Positions 1-12,792 of a stretch of DNA of 64,000 nt are shown piece after piece. Numbering within the stretch: the stretch's first letter is position 1; every line of letters begins with the position of its first letter. The notes beneath the pieces are model-generated. The model saw nothing but the letters and a program-made list of their open reading frames with translations, was not told the origin of the DNA and made no database searches. The stretch comes from Haplosporangium gracile (lineage: Eukaryota > Mortierellomycota > Mortierellomycetes > Mortierellales > Mortierellaceae). The translations under genes and the position numbers were made by a program. The DNA is taken from positions 1 through 64,000 of the forward strand of contig JAAAUF010000069.1 of NCBI GenBank assembly GCA_015499985.1, given 5' to 3'.

Positions 1-1263
1 TCTATATTTGCAAACTAACCAACAAATTTGTCGCAAAAACGAAGTAAGGGATAATTGATATTAATTTGTTCAATAAACAAAGAGAGCATGATAATCAATC
101 TCAAGTAGCTATGTTTTAAGACGTGAATGAGAGCGGCAGAAAAAAAAACTACAGCGAAAAGCCGTATTCAAATGAAAAGTCTACTAGCGTTGGTTGTTTT
201 GGCGGGCTCTGTCAACCTCCTTAGGACGAGTGAACCGCGAAAATAGTCGCAATACGGATTTATACCATCTCTATCATCCTGGACAATATAAGGTGGAAGA
301 TAGGGTGGTGTCTGTTTCGGTGAAGTGTGTCTTAGGTTAACCATATGGCTTTTTCTCGAGGGTTTATTCCTGTGCGAGTGTTTTTCGAGAGGCAAATGGT
401 CATATGGTCGGATGTAGTCTCTAAGGACCCGTTTGTATTTTTGAATATCCCGAACCCCCTCTGTCGGTCGATAACGCTCCAGAGTCTCAGGGGCTTATAG
501 AATATTGCCGATAAAACAAGCGGCCGCAATCCATTGGGTGCGCTGAAGTTGGATACTCCACCTTTTCCCTCTCTTATATTGTTGCGAACTGTTTGGATGG
601 TGGCGCTGGAGGAGTGGATTTGATATGATATCTGTTCCAAGGATGTGGATGTGAATGACTATTGTAGCACTTCTTGAACCACCCGAGCCTCCTTTATGTT
701 TTATTTTTTTTCCGTTACTAAACTAAAGATCATCTAACAGACAAATATCTTGGAATTAAGGATTGGGGTTCAGGACAATGCGATCAAAGCAACGCATCGA
801 CGGAAAGTGAGATTGCAGTTCCATCTAATGCAAATGCTGATTTTCTTCATGGAACCAACACCCAACAACTCATACATAAGTACAAGGAATTCATTGGAGG
901 CAGATTTATTTTCAACAAAACTTGGTTGTGTCGGTCATTGAATCATAAAGATGTTATGTAGTGACAAGGTTTTCATTCGAAAAGAACAAAGTCGCGCCCA
1001 AAAAGGAGCACAGATCGGAGCCTGTGTTTTTTTGTAATGCATTTACGGGATGACAAAGGGGGTTTTTTTTATTATTGTTGTGTTGACGATCCAGCGTCAT
1101 TTCCTTTTCTGGGTAATAGGGGGGGACTAAGGGTGGATAATGATGTTGACAAAGTGTTCATAATAGTACACATGCGTAGGGGAGGGGGTAAAGGTAAATA
1201 CGGATAGGCATGAGAGGGTATAAATAATTGCTTGTCATTCAATCGCGTCATTTTTTCTGTTTC
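1..1263. other. Intergenic stretch, no gene supported
   Basis: I see no convincing coding sequence here. Short open frames occur on both strands (for example minus-strand frames around 332-640) but none shows a recognisable domain, a codon pattern like the neighbouring genes, or credible splice sites. The right part (about 1030-1250) has homopolymer runs of T and G. Confidence 0.5.
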
Positions 1264-2535
1264 TTAGAAGACAGAGAGGCAGTTGGCAGTTTTGGCAGTG
1301 GAGGGGTCAAGCTGGTTCAAGGCCCATCGCAAAGCAATCTTGGAGTTAACCATAGTGACTAAGTTTTTGTGCGAAGAACGAGAAATAAAATTGCCATTAG
1401 TCGTGCTATCAATTTGACTCGAGTACGCGCATTAATTTCTTTGCAGACACAAGTACGCACTGTGCTCGTTCAGGGAAACTAGGCAAAGGTTCTGGAGGAG
1501 TGTGTTGGTGACACCGGGGGCGTCCTGATAACAAGTCTCCCAGGGAGTGACGATCTCGTCGTAGCGGGTCGCAATGTTGGAGTGAATCACGCCTGGAGAG
1601 GTGTCGCCGCCAGCGTTCAACTTTTGCATAAAGGGCGATCCAACAACTACATTATTTTAAAGAGAGAAGCATGTCAGTGACAACTTCGACTAAAACGGCC
1701 AATTGCGTAAAAGAGCAAGCTTGACGCACTCATCTGGTAAAGGGCGGGGGCGACGGCATCAAAGAGGGGCTGGGAGGGGTTCAGGAGATGAAGAGCAGTG
1801 GCAAAAGTCGTGATTCCGCTCAAGGTGGTTCCATGGTGGATGGGCGAGACACCGATCATTCTACGAAATGGGAAAACACAAGAATCAAAAGTAAGTACAC
1901 ATAGACGCGTGAAACTTTAAGACAAACTAGATTGTACCCAGTCAAACTGGTCCATATTTCTTACCGGTTGATCTTTCCAGCTCCATCGAGGTACTTGATC
2001 CAGTACCGACCGAGAATTCCGCCTTGTGAGTGGCCAATGTAGTCGAGCTGGGTGGCGTTCATCCTGGTCAAGACATTGTTGGCAAAGTTGGCAACCTCCT
2101 GAGCATTGTCCTCAATGGGCGCTATGCCTCCAAGAAGAGGGATGTCCTTGTACTTTCCGTAGGTCAATCCAAAGACGCAGTAGCCCTCTTCGATGAGGAG
2201 AGGGACCCAGGTCGACCAAGAGTCCAAGGTCAGGGTCGTACCGTGGACCAACAACAGAGGTCTACATGAGAAAGGGAGGCGAAGGAAGTTTTGTTAGTCT
2301 ACCAGTCAGAAAAAGGTTCAAATGCATCATACTCTCCTTAGCGCTTTGCAGTTCTAAAGGATTTATCTGTTTACCTAGGGTGGGCAGGAGTCAACTTGCA
2401 GGCATAGTTGTTGATACCTGCAATGGCACGCTTCTGGATCTCGACGGAAGTAGGAACGGCAGCAGCCTGGACGGTGGAAAAGATAGTGAGGGCAGCAGCG
2501 GCAGCGCTGAGGATGGAAGCAATAGAGAACTTCAT
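1264..2535 (-). CDS. Secreted triacylglycerol lipase, class 2 (alpha/beta hydrolase)
   Basis: Predicted extracellular lipase that would hydrolyse acylglycerol esters. Five exons are inferred: 2535-2375, 2261-1965, 1860-1730, 1646-~1432 and 1358-1264, all joined at GT-AG sites that keep one frame. The first exon encodes a signal peptide (MKFSIASILSAAAAALTIFS, then VQAAAVP). Exon 2 holds the oxyanion-loop stretch LLLVHGTTL and the nucleophile elbow GHSQGG with the catalytic Ser. Exon 3 reads MIGVSPIHHGTTLSG, and exon 4 contains GSPFMQKLNAGGDT followed by IATRYDEIVTP with the likely catalytic Asp. The join of exons 4 and 5 gives LNEH, the likely catalytic His. These motifs in this order are characteristic of the class 2 lipase family (Streptomyces-type). 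The gene ends NCLSVF. The protein has no close functional partner nearby and would act alone outside the cell. The exon 4 donor is the least certain junction. Confidence 0.85.
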
Positions 2536-4834
2536 CTTGAGATCGAGGACGCGTTATTATTTTGTTCGGAAAGAGTAAAGGAGATGGTTTGAAGTAATGA
2601 GCGGCAAGAGGTGTTCTTGTCTGGTGGATTGGGGAGGAAGAGGAAAGTTTGCATAATGGAGAAAAAGTTTGGAAACTGGGGAAATGTACCGTCTATTTGT
2701 ACTGTTTTCTAATACATGCCATTTGGCTGAAAACTTTGGAGTGGTGGTAGAGAAGGCCACAGCGTTGTTTTCTTGCTGAGGTCTGATCTTCTCGTATTTC
2801 CTCGTATCTGTTTTTTCTTGGACGCTCGGCGATCTTTGCGTGGAAAGTGAAAGTAGAAAAAAAAATCAAATTTTGTGTGTAGCTATCAAGCCCTTGAGTG
2901 ACGGATAAAGTGACAATCTGAGGGTACCCAGGTTGATTTGGTGGCGAAGATTGGAGGGCTAATAGAACCGTATTTGTTGATGTCACGAGCTCCGGAAGAG
3001 AAAGGAACGCGTAAACTACCAAGGTGAGCTGACGATGAATGAATGAGCATCGTTCTTATAGGAAAAGGACGTTAACTTAAGTGTTTTTTTTCTTTTTAGT
3101 AGTAGTAATTAATGATATGAAATTACGATGACAAAAAAAACACTTTCAATTGAGGTTCAAGGAGCACTGCCGTTGAAAGTACAGTACATTGTCAACAGGA
3201 CAAAAGTTACAATCCTCTTTCCTTTGATGATGAAGTATCGCGTAAAGTGACAGAGTTAGAGATGTGTTATTGCGTGGCTTCACGTCAATGAGAGATGGCG
3301 TTAAGACATGGAGGAATGGACGTTTTGCTGTTTGGACCTGCATTTGCAATTGATAAACTGGAAGAGGCTAATAAAGGGAGGCGCCGTGATTTGCATTTTG
3401 TGCCTTGTCTTGACCTGCATGGCAGAGCACTGTGCACGACGTCCAAAGGGATAAATTTCTACTAGAGAAAATACGATGACAAACGAAAAAAAACAAACAA
3501 GCAGAGCAATCAAGAAAACAAAATGCAACGACAACAAAAAAAAACTAAACGATGCACTACTAAGAATGGATATTGATTGGACATCATATGAAGAAATAAC
3601 AGCTTCAAAGAGATGCATGCCTATGTTTTGCCATCTCCTCCCCCCGGCTCACTCCCTTCCTCTCTGACAACAAAGCTGGACATTTTTTCAAGGGTCATTT
3701 GATCCACTCATGTCACACGAAAATCAAAAACGTTTGCTCGCTGAGCTTTCTCCACATCTTAATTCTTTCTTTCTCCACAAACTAATCAAACAAAACGAAA
3801 GCGCAATGACGACAGTACCTTTAAACTCTCCTTTTCAACTTTGGGTGCCGTCTCAAAAGGGAACATTGAGCATGACCAGATACATTTGTGGATATATCAT
3901 TATCCAGTTGACCTCACTAGCAACCGAAAGTAATAAGCACAAAAACGTGTCTAATGTTTTGACTCTAGCCGCTACTGATTTGTAGTCGAGTTCTTTTCTA
4001 TTTGATTGGGGCAACGTCGCATTTGCTTTTTGGTAATTCTAGCAACAACAGGCTTTCATATGTAAGCTGCAAAAACACCAGAGCCTGTTCCTGTCTGGGT
4101 GTTTGGTTGGTACATGTAACCTTTTGCGAAAGACTCAAGGTTCAGTGACCTAGTGCAGAGCAGCGACTGATACGAGGATAAGCTACCAACGATGTAGTAT
4201 CCAAGCTCCACTCCATTACTCGTAGTGTTCTAGGGTGAGTGATAGATTCGGCATTGGAGCGCGTCAGACTAGGATGTTCATGAGCTTGTGGGTATAGTAC
4301 ATGGGTTTGCAGGCAAGGAAGTTCTGAGTACCAAGGAGGACCCCAAGTGTGTCCTTTTGGATGCCTGTGTGTTTAGTCTAGCGCCCAGTTTGCCGGCATG
4401 TGTTTTTCTAGAAGTCCTTAGGACTGTAGCAGTCATCATCGTATGAACAAAAATAACCAAGCACTTCAAGTCGACACCCTTCAGGGGACTTAGCATGCGC
4501 CACCAAAATTTAACGACCAGGTCAAAAGCAAGACCCATTTCACAGGACCCTTAAGTTAATGCCTTCCCCATTTCCAGCCCCCCACAAAAAACAGCAACGA
4601 CCGCCCCTTTGAACAATAGAACAGCCAGCCCCACTCTCCTTCACTCAGCATCGACGACACTCCGCCATTCATCAGCTCGGCATCACTATCAACCTGAAGA
4701 AAAGATCACTTTTACAAACACACTTGTGAACTGGCTGCTCAATAACACCGGAACTACCAGCCTTGTTCTCCTTCTCTGACTTATCGGTCGTCGTCTGCCA
4801 CTATTCCTTCGACATAGTCTGTCACAACGGTTGA
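2536..4834. other. Intergenic stretch, no gene supported
   Basis: This 2.3-kb spacer separates the divergent lipase and S2P genes and must hold both promoters. The longest open frames are about 100 codons (2693-3022 and 3301-3618, minus) and look like chance frames in T/A-rich sequence. I found no clear TATA box, repeat or RNA gene. Confidence 0.45.
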
Positions 4835-7276
4835 ATGGGACTTGTGAACCTCTTGGTGCCGTTCCTCGCCACCTGGTTCGGTATCCATGTCTTCCTCTTT
4901 CTCCTACAACGGTTCTTAAACCGCCCCAACTTGCCCGTCGGTCCTGGAAGTGGTCCTGTAAGCCCTCTTTTGGAAAAAGTTGGTCCTTCCTCGTTTCTGA
5001 CATTCATTTGCAATTGAATTCATCCAACGAAATAATTGATCGAGCTCGTCCTCTCCGTCCCGCTCGATAGGAATATGAGTTACTGCCAACTGTATCAGGA
5101 TCAAACGGGGGACAATCAGGATCAGGGTCATCATCGAAACCAGGATCTTCCTCCAGCGGACTCCTGGTCAAGCCGTTTCATGTCCGTTTCTCGACAACTG
5201 GGCTCAACTCGTTCTTTTTCCGTCTCGGCAATTCGCCCAAACTAGCCCGGTTCTGGCGCGTATGGTATAACCTCGGAGTACTGTTCGGACTGCTGGCCAT
5301 GATCGTCGGCTGGTCTTTGCTAGCGTACGCAGCCTTCCAATTGGTATCTGTGGCAGTTGTCTCGCTGTTGAACATATGGCCACTTGGTTCAGGCGTAAGC
5401 AAGAACACTCAGGGTGCACCTCCTCTAAGCAGATTCAGGAAACGGGACATTATCGTCGACACAGCACCTGCAACGAGCCCAACGGGAGGCTCGGGAGACA
5501 GCGATATGGTGCTCATTCCAATGGTAAGGCACTTTGTCACTGACAGACTTGAATGAACGAAGATGTGTATCAGTCATCAGAACCTCTATTGAACTCCTGG
5601 ACATCGCCAATATAGATCCCTGGAGTGACACTTCCGCTGTCTCATCTTCCATACTACCTGATCGCCCTGCTTGTCTCAGGAGTCATTCATGAGGCTGGAC
5701 ATGCCATTGCTGCTGCAAGGTAACACATCTAAATTCTGTTGATCCTAAATATTGCACATCACATTCGGTATTTGTGTGTGAGTGAACGTACAATTGACAC
5801 ATCCATTTTTGCTGTATCCTTTCGACAGAGAAAAAACACAAGTGTTATCCACAGGCATCCTTCTGTACATATTATACCCTGGAGCCTTTGTCGAACTTTC
5901 TCCGAGAGCGTTGGCAATCATGTCTCCTATCCAGCAACTGCGCGTCTACTGTGCGGGCGTCTGGCATAACTTTATTCTTTTTGCAGCGGCCGGGATCTTT
6001 TTATCAAGCGGCGCCTTTCAATTTTCACTCCAAATGGTCGGCTGGAAGCAGATGGACAACGGGGTCAGTGTCGTCAGTGTAGCTCAGGTATGACACGATC
6101 TGTCCTTAAATCCACAAACCCATATGCTTCTACAAAAGGGTAGCAGCGTCTAACTCGCGTTACTATACTCTTTTGTTGATAGTCATCTCCTCTGTATTCC
6201 CATCTGAAGGTAGGAAGCGTGGTGAAAAAAGTGAACGATATCTCACTTCTGGGCAAACCACTGGACGTGTGGGAGTCGTTGCTGTTGCCTACAATCCCAG
6301 GACTGCAATCTTCAACTCGGGAGAAAGAGTCTGGTTTCTGTATACCGCACAATCTTCTCTTCAGTAAGTTTACAACGCCAAAATATATTACCATTAAGAG
6401 TTGAGGCTGCCTGTAGCTACGGCAATTTAGTAACACATTGTCTCACTTTGGAAACTAGATAAGCCCTCGGACTGTTGCTTATTCACTCCCAAGGAACCAT
6501 TCGGACACTCTTCCGACTCTTCCATTTCATGCTTTACTCCGTACGATCTTTCAGGCTCAGAGTCAACGCCGCGGGAGGATGGTGATGATAGAGTCTTAGC
6601 CCGAAACGGGCAATGTTTACCATCAATCGATGTCCTTGGCGACCCTTCACCAGTTCGGTGCACACCTAGCTCGCTATCATGCCCCGGAGACAGCGCTTGC
6701 TACCGTCCCTTCAGTGCATACAGGACAGGATCTATGGTCAGGATCTATTACCAACTGCCCTCATGGGAAAAGCCTGACAGCAATGGGATCTTCAAGGATG
6801 CTTCATCGACACCGCGGGAACAAGTGGTGCTGTATCAGGGTGATCCAAAGGATATCTGGGAGACTGTTGAGGTGACGAGCATGGCTGCCAGGTGGTCATT
6901 CCTTCCTCTTTGGTTCCCAGAGGCCGCCCTTCACACTATTCGGTATACAATGTCGTTCTCGCTGGCTCTTTCTATACTGAACATTGTTCCGGCGCGTCAT
7001 TTGGATGGTCACCATACGCTCAAGGCCTTTGCAGCGCTTGTCTTTTCGATCATTCAGAGCCACAAGTCAACACAGTCGCTGCAGGAGAGTCTCTCAGAGT
7101 GTCTGCTGGATAATGGATCAGTGCTGACGGTGGCGTCCTCTGGCCTTGCGACGACGACGTTCCCCAAGGGGTCCAAGGTGGTAAAGGGGATAGTGATTAG
7201 TACGACAGCCCTTCTGGGCGGAGTGATGGTTGGCAGTCTTCTCCAAATGGTCGTTGTGACATTTTTTAGAAAATAA
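4835..7276 (+). CDS. Site-2 protease (S2P/MBTPS2-like), intramembrane zinc metalloprotease
   Basis: Intramembrane protease that, in the known family, makes the second cut releasing membrane-tethered transcription factors such as SREBP or ATF6 in the Golgi. Six exons: 4835-4957, 5071-5523, 5616-5719, 5829-6087, 6183-6363 and 6459-7276, giving about 645 residues in one continuous frame. Exon 1 is an N-terminal membrane segment. Exon 2 contains [16 protein letters not shown] and a long hydrophobic stretch. Exon 3 ends in the zinc site HEAGH within [13 protein letters not shown]. Exon 4 has the family stretch [10 protein letters not shown] and CAGVWHNF. Exon 6 carries the Cys-rich luminal loop (NKPSDCC) and the third zinc ligand region [12 protein letters not shown]. 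All key residues are present. The gene ends only 96 bp before SLX4 in the same orientation. The first 40 residues are the least certain part. Confidence 0.92.
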
Positions 7277-7372
7277 TAAAATCTCCGATGAAATTGTCAA
7301 TTCAAGTCGCCCCTGTGTTTTCACTTCTTCCTTCCGTTCTACTTTTCCTTCAACTCTCAACAAACAGCACCA

Positions 7373-10300
7373 ATGTCCCTAGGGATGCTCGACGGTGATG
7401 ACGACGACGACGACTTCGACTCGTTGACGCCCCACAGCATCAGGCTTAGGAGCCCAACCCCTCCGCCAAAACGACCCGTCCCTGTCTCATCGCAGCAACA
7501 ACGACAGCGTCCACGACAACAACAGCAATCACAACAATCTCAACAAAAGCAACAACAAAAGCAGGACCAATCACAGTCTGCCCATACCCTTACGAGACCT
7601 CAAACAGATCTCTCCCAGAGGATGAGTAGACCGACATCGTCCCAGACCCCAATTACGGCTGCTCCATCCACTTCAAAACCACGCATTGGACTTCCCCTCT
7701 CACTCAAGAAACCAGCGCCGAAATCGAAATCAAGCAGCCAGGTTATCTCTCCTCCAACTATTGAAGGTGCCTCTCAGTTCACCATGACTCGTTCGACAAC
7801 AGTTGCCACGACCTCCAGAACCCTTTCCAACCCTCCGAAGTCTAGAGAAGCTGCCGGCAAGGAGACGGTGATGATTGTACTCGATTCGGAATCAGAGGGA
7901 GACTCGGACGTGGACATGGATTGTCTTGTAGCGCCGTCGTCCGTCTTCCCAGAAATTGCCCTCAGTTCGACCCAAATTGGTGGCGTTTTATCAACTCAAC
8001 CGTTCTCTAGGATCGGTTCTTCGCAGAATCACAAATGGACGTCTCCTATCGTGATACCCAGCACTAAAGCCCAGAACACCCAGGAATCCATCGCCAGCTC
8101 TCAGGGCAGTGTTGATCATTGTCAGGAATCTGACCAGCTCTACGACAGTTTCCCAGTTGACAAGGATCCAGAGCTTCACTCACCCTCATCTGTACTCGAC
8201 GAACTCGACACTAGATTGGATTGCGCTCAAGATTCTGAAGTCCGGTGGTCACTCTTGCCAAGAACTGAAAATCCACTCCTTTCGGACCTCGTAGCAGCAA
8301 CAACCTCATCCAGCCCCTCTGCTGAATCTGCGTCAACTGCAACCGCGCCAATGTCACTAGAACCGCTCGTTGTTGTTGGCGATGATAACCGCGATGACGA
8401 CGACACCTATATCCACACAACATTCAGCTCTGATATCACCATCACCAGCACTATGCAGACGGATGACTACCTTCCGAGCACACTTGGAGGAGACGATGTT
8501 ATTGAGTGTGTCGTTTGCGGGAAACTTTTGACCCATCTCGATTCGGCACGCGTGGAGTATCATATCAACAATTGTATCGACGAGCAGCAACAGCAGCAGA
8601 AACAGGACACAGCACAGTCCCTGGGCCAAACGATCGACTTTCCTAGGATACCCTCGAGTCAAGTCGAGTTTGCAGGAGCGCAAGTTGACTATTTGGCCAA
8701 GGTCAAGAAGTGCCCGATCTGCAAGCTGGACTGGCCCTCGAAGGGTAAGGCCAAAGCCAGCACAGTCACCCCTACACGGAAGGCTCGACAAAAGGTGGAG
8801 CATATGAAACGCTGTGCCAAGATCAACAAGCGGACTATTCAGAGCGTGCTTTACCAGGTTCGGCTGTTGAAGGAGCGTTACGAGCGGTCACTTGTGCTGG
8901 GCACGCCGATGGAGTCGGCAAGTCAGGATGCCGGAAGAGAGCCCAGATCAGACGAGGAGGATCGGTCGTCAGACGAAACCAACTCTGAGGAATCCCTGTC
9001 TAATGTCCGTCGGAAACCCAAGGTCAACAACATGGTCAAGAAGCAGGTGGTGTCGCTGGCCGACAATGCGGATACGGACTTTGCCTCGGATGCCATCATT
9101 ACTACGGTGCGCGCTCCAATCGCCGCGCAGCCTAAGCTCACCAAACTCCAACGGATGCATCAGGACCAAAAAGACGATGGTCTCCAAATGGCGCTGGCCA
9201 TTTCCATGTCAATGTGTGACACCGACTCCGGAGCTCTAGCAGGATCAAACTCTGGATCTTCATCAGGCACTTCAGGCTCGTCAACAACCTGGACAATGGC
9301 TCCGACTATTGCCAAGAAGGCAGTGAAGCGGCGGAGGCAGACTGATCGGGACAGGAACGAGACCACCGTCCTACCTTTTGCCGAGGTGCAGCACTTGATC
9401 CAGAATAACGTCCACTCCCTGCTGTTTCCTGAGATCGACAATTCTGCTGTTGTAGGGGTTTCAGGCGGCGATGGGAGCAACACTGGCGTTTTGATTAAGA
9501 CTCCGCCCTGGGGACCTTCTCGCTTTACAGGAGATGCTGAGGATGCTGATGTTGAGATCGATCTGTCACAGATCTCAGAACTAGGCGCGACATCGCCCAC
9601 GAAATCACTCTGGAATTTGTCGCATCTCAAGGATACACGTGGTGGCGATAGTCTAGAGGATGCGACTATGCGAGGCGTGAGGGAGGCAAGCGTGGCACTA
9701 GTTCAGGCTGGATCGGGACTGGCGTTCGACAAGGAGAAGTATGTGACACGTTTCATGAGACGCTACCTTTGGCAGGACCAAGACATGAGAGAGGGGTCCA
9801 ATTCAGCAGAACCAGCTTCACCTGAACAAGGGAGCAGCAAGGTAACATAGACCTGACATTAAAAAGTCAATAAATATATAGATAGACTGTCATCTGAAAT
9901 CAGAATGACAAGAAACTGATCTCCCTTGCAATCTTTGCCGCTGTTCTACTTTTAGTTCACGTCTCCACTTTGGTCAGTCTCCAGGTCTCGCAGGATGTCG
10001 TTCATAGAACAGCGTAAAGGAACGGAGGAAGATTCTGTCAAGACCTTGAAGTTGGAAATTGTTGGACACCTTGATGAGATGCAACGGTCGATAGAGCAGG
10101 CCAAACAGGTTGCCTATGTGAAGGTAACGCACTTGACGATAATTATTGTAGTAATTACAATGTTGTATGCAGAACTGACATTTTTTGTATTATCATTAGA
10201 TCCTCGAGTCTATCGAGAGAAATCCCACTGCCGCTGCTCGTTTAACGCCGTCCAAATCTTGCGCACCTACTATTGTTGAAGATTCAGGAGAAGCAAACGA

Positions 10301-12685
10301 CGGCGTGATTGATGAAGACATGGTCATTCTGAGCCAAAACATTTATCAAGGACCCTCATCGCCACTACTTCGCTACTCCAAGGTGCCTGAGCAGGAGGAC
10401 CGGACGTCACCCCAGCCCCTCGATTCTCCGCCAGCAACGTCCCCTAAAAGCTCTGTGGAAGAAGATGTTGGTATCACTGTACGCGAAGCTTTATCGCAGG
10501 ATCTGAACAGGAGCTGTACTATAGACGACACCGTGAACGATCTTCCCATGGATGGCTATGACGCCTGCCAGGACGACGACTACGCCTATTCTTCAGGTGT
10601 TATAACCTACTCTCCATCGCCAACGCCACGTCCTCGGTCGCCTTTGCAATCTGCATCTCCGCCACTCCTGGTGAGAGCCATGACCCCATATGATTTTCTA
10701 GTGCCGAGCCCACCACCAGAGGCTGAACCACCAAAGACTCCAGTCAGACGTCCTCGATCCAAGAAGAAAACTCAAGCTCTCTTTGCATCCTCACCAGATC
10801 TACTGGTGGGAGAGTTACCTCCGCGCCTGGACTTTGCCAAAATGGGATACCACAAGGCTGACGAACTCGCTGATTTGGATATGTCTGACAATGAGGCCTC
10901 AAATGGATGGGCCAACGTAACAACGCCGAAAAGGTCGCGACGACCCAACAAGGCAGACATAGACGACCCTGTGAAGACGCCTCGGCGACCTCGCAAAACG
11001 TACAAGATCGGAAAAACGCTTTCAGGACCATCGCGATCGCAGCAGGAGGCCGCAACACGTAGAGCGTCGACAATAGCCTCGATCTCAGTTCGACTTGAGC
11101 CGCTCCCTTCGACATCTGCTATGGGAGGAGAGGGAGGGCTTGAGGAGTTGGGCAATTGGCCAACGGCGTCTCAGATTATTGCGGCTCGACGCGCTGCTGC
11201 TCTTCAACCCGATGAACAAGAACTACGGTCGTCTTATCCACAGATCTTGGCGGCTCCCCGTCGTTCTGTAGTTTCTTCTCAGTCTGCAGTATCTCCGCAT
11301 CGTCCCGCCGCAGGAAGACCTGGGATTACCAATTTGGTGGAATCGTACCGGAAGGCAGCGACACGGGCTCGGAATGCAGCTAATGGAACGTTGCAGGCAA
11401 TGATTGAATCGCAACCTCAGACAAGCTCCCAGACCCAGAGCCAGAGTCAAAACCAACCACTGTCACAGACTGTACCTCACACACCAACCAATAAAGCAGC
11501 CAGGGCCCGAGCGAAGGAGTTTGCGGCGGCGGCTGCAAGGGCTGTGGGGACCATGAAGGCGCAAGAGGCGATGCCGAGGTACGATTTGATGTCGGTTTCG
11601 ACCCTGCGTATGCTGGCTGTTGGTTTCGGGCTCAAGGCGACGTCCAAGAAGTTACTGTCTGAGCAATTGACGGCGATCTGGGAAAACGTGCACGAGACTA
11701 AGCCAAAGGTGGGTCAACAAGGAGAGGTCGAGACTGCGCAGGCTGGTGGATCGAGCAACGGCGAGTCGAGCAGTTGGAGTGTCCAATTACAACAAGATCG
11801 CTGGCGCGACAAGGATTGGGATGAGCCTGTTGCTCGGTCGAACCAACTCCTCGACCAAGATGACCGGGCGCCATCACCACCACACTTCCAGTCTGTGGAC
11901 GATGCTGCCCCTGGATACATGAGCCCTATTCTGTCTGACAGTGATCAAACTTACGACCACATGTTCAACAACAACAATCACTATGATACCAACTATGACA
12001 TGGACTATGACAACAAATACCACAATTTTGACAATGGCCTGCAGCTCGACAACAGTTCGCGTGGATACGAATATGGCCTTAACAGTGACGGTGACGTTGA
12101 TGGAGGCGAGGCGTTTGTCAATACTAAGCACGGAGGAGGAGGCGGCGTCGGTGCGACTAAGGATGATAAACGCAAGGAGAGTTATCACAAGGATGATGCT
12201 GATGGTGCTGACGGTGGAGTAGACGGGGACCAAGAGTCGGGGGATAGTGATGAGGAGGACGACTTTTCTCAGCTAACTAAGGATGATGAAGGTGACGAAG
12301 ATATGGAAGAGACATCGGGCCAAGACGAACCCGTGATCACACCGCCAACGCTGGAGCGTCAGTTGTTTGATTTCTTGAGCAAGGCATCTCACCTCCGGAA
12401 ACAATACTTGACTTACAAGGTATGAGCCTGGAGATTGTTTGTCTTTTTTTGCAATTTTGTGTCACAACAGAACAACTAACGGTAATTTTATGTTCCTTAT
12501 TTTTTCAGCCGTTGGACCTAGAACAAGTCTGGGAGGAATGCAGCGCGGCCCAAATCCGATGCACTCGCCAGCAGCTTCGTCAGTTCCTGGACAGACAAAG
12601 TATCATCTGTTTCGTCCCTGCCCACTCCACCCTCCAGAGCTGGCGCAAGTCCCGAGCCAAGAAGCAGAAATGGGATCATCCATAG
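7373..12685 (+). CDS. SLX4: Structure-specific endonuclease scaffold subunit SLX4
   Basis: Nuclear scaffold that binds the SLX1 nuclease and, in other species, XPF and MUS81, to resolve Holliday junctions and repair interstrand crosslinks. Four exons (7373-9841, 9956-10123, 10200-12419, 12509-12685) give about 1677 residues. Two UBZ4-type zinc fingers are visible: CVVCG from residue 379 with H and C ligands in YHINNC, and CPIC from residue 447 with HMKRC. An amphipathic stretch LQMALAISMSM may be the XPF-binding-type helix. A SAP-like motif (MSVSTLRMLAVGFGLK) lies near residue 1340. The last exon, PLDLEQVWEECS then QFLDRQSI, is the C-terminal SLX1-binding domain. Poly-Gln and acidic low-complexity regions fill the rest. 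No BTB domain is evident, unlike the human protein. In isolation the sequence looks like two genes because introns follow codons 823 and 879, but splicing joins them in frame. Confidence 0.88.
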
Positions 12686-12792
12686 AAACATTAATGTACC
12701 TCTCGACCATCTAAAGAACATCAAATGAATCGCAGAATATTTATGAAATTTTGTACATGCTGCTAGTACGGCGAAGAAGTGAGGTGAATTTC

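Noticed and set aside
9842..10304. SLX4 as two separate genes ending and starting here
   Set aside because: Splicing 9841 to 9956 and 10123 to 10200 keeps the frame, and the second half carries the SAP-like and C-terminal SLX4 domains, so one gene is the better reading.
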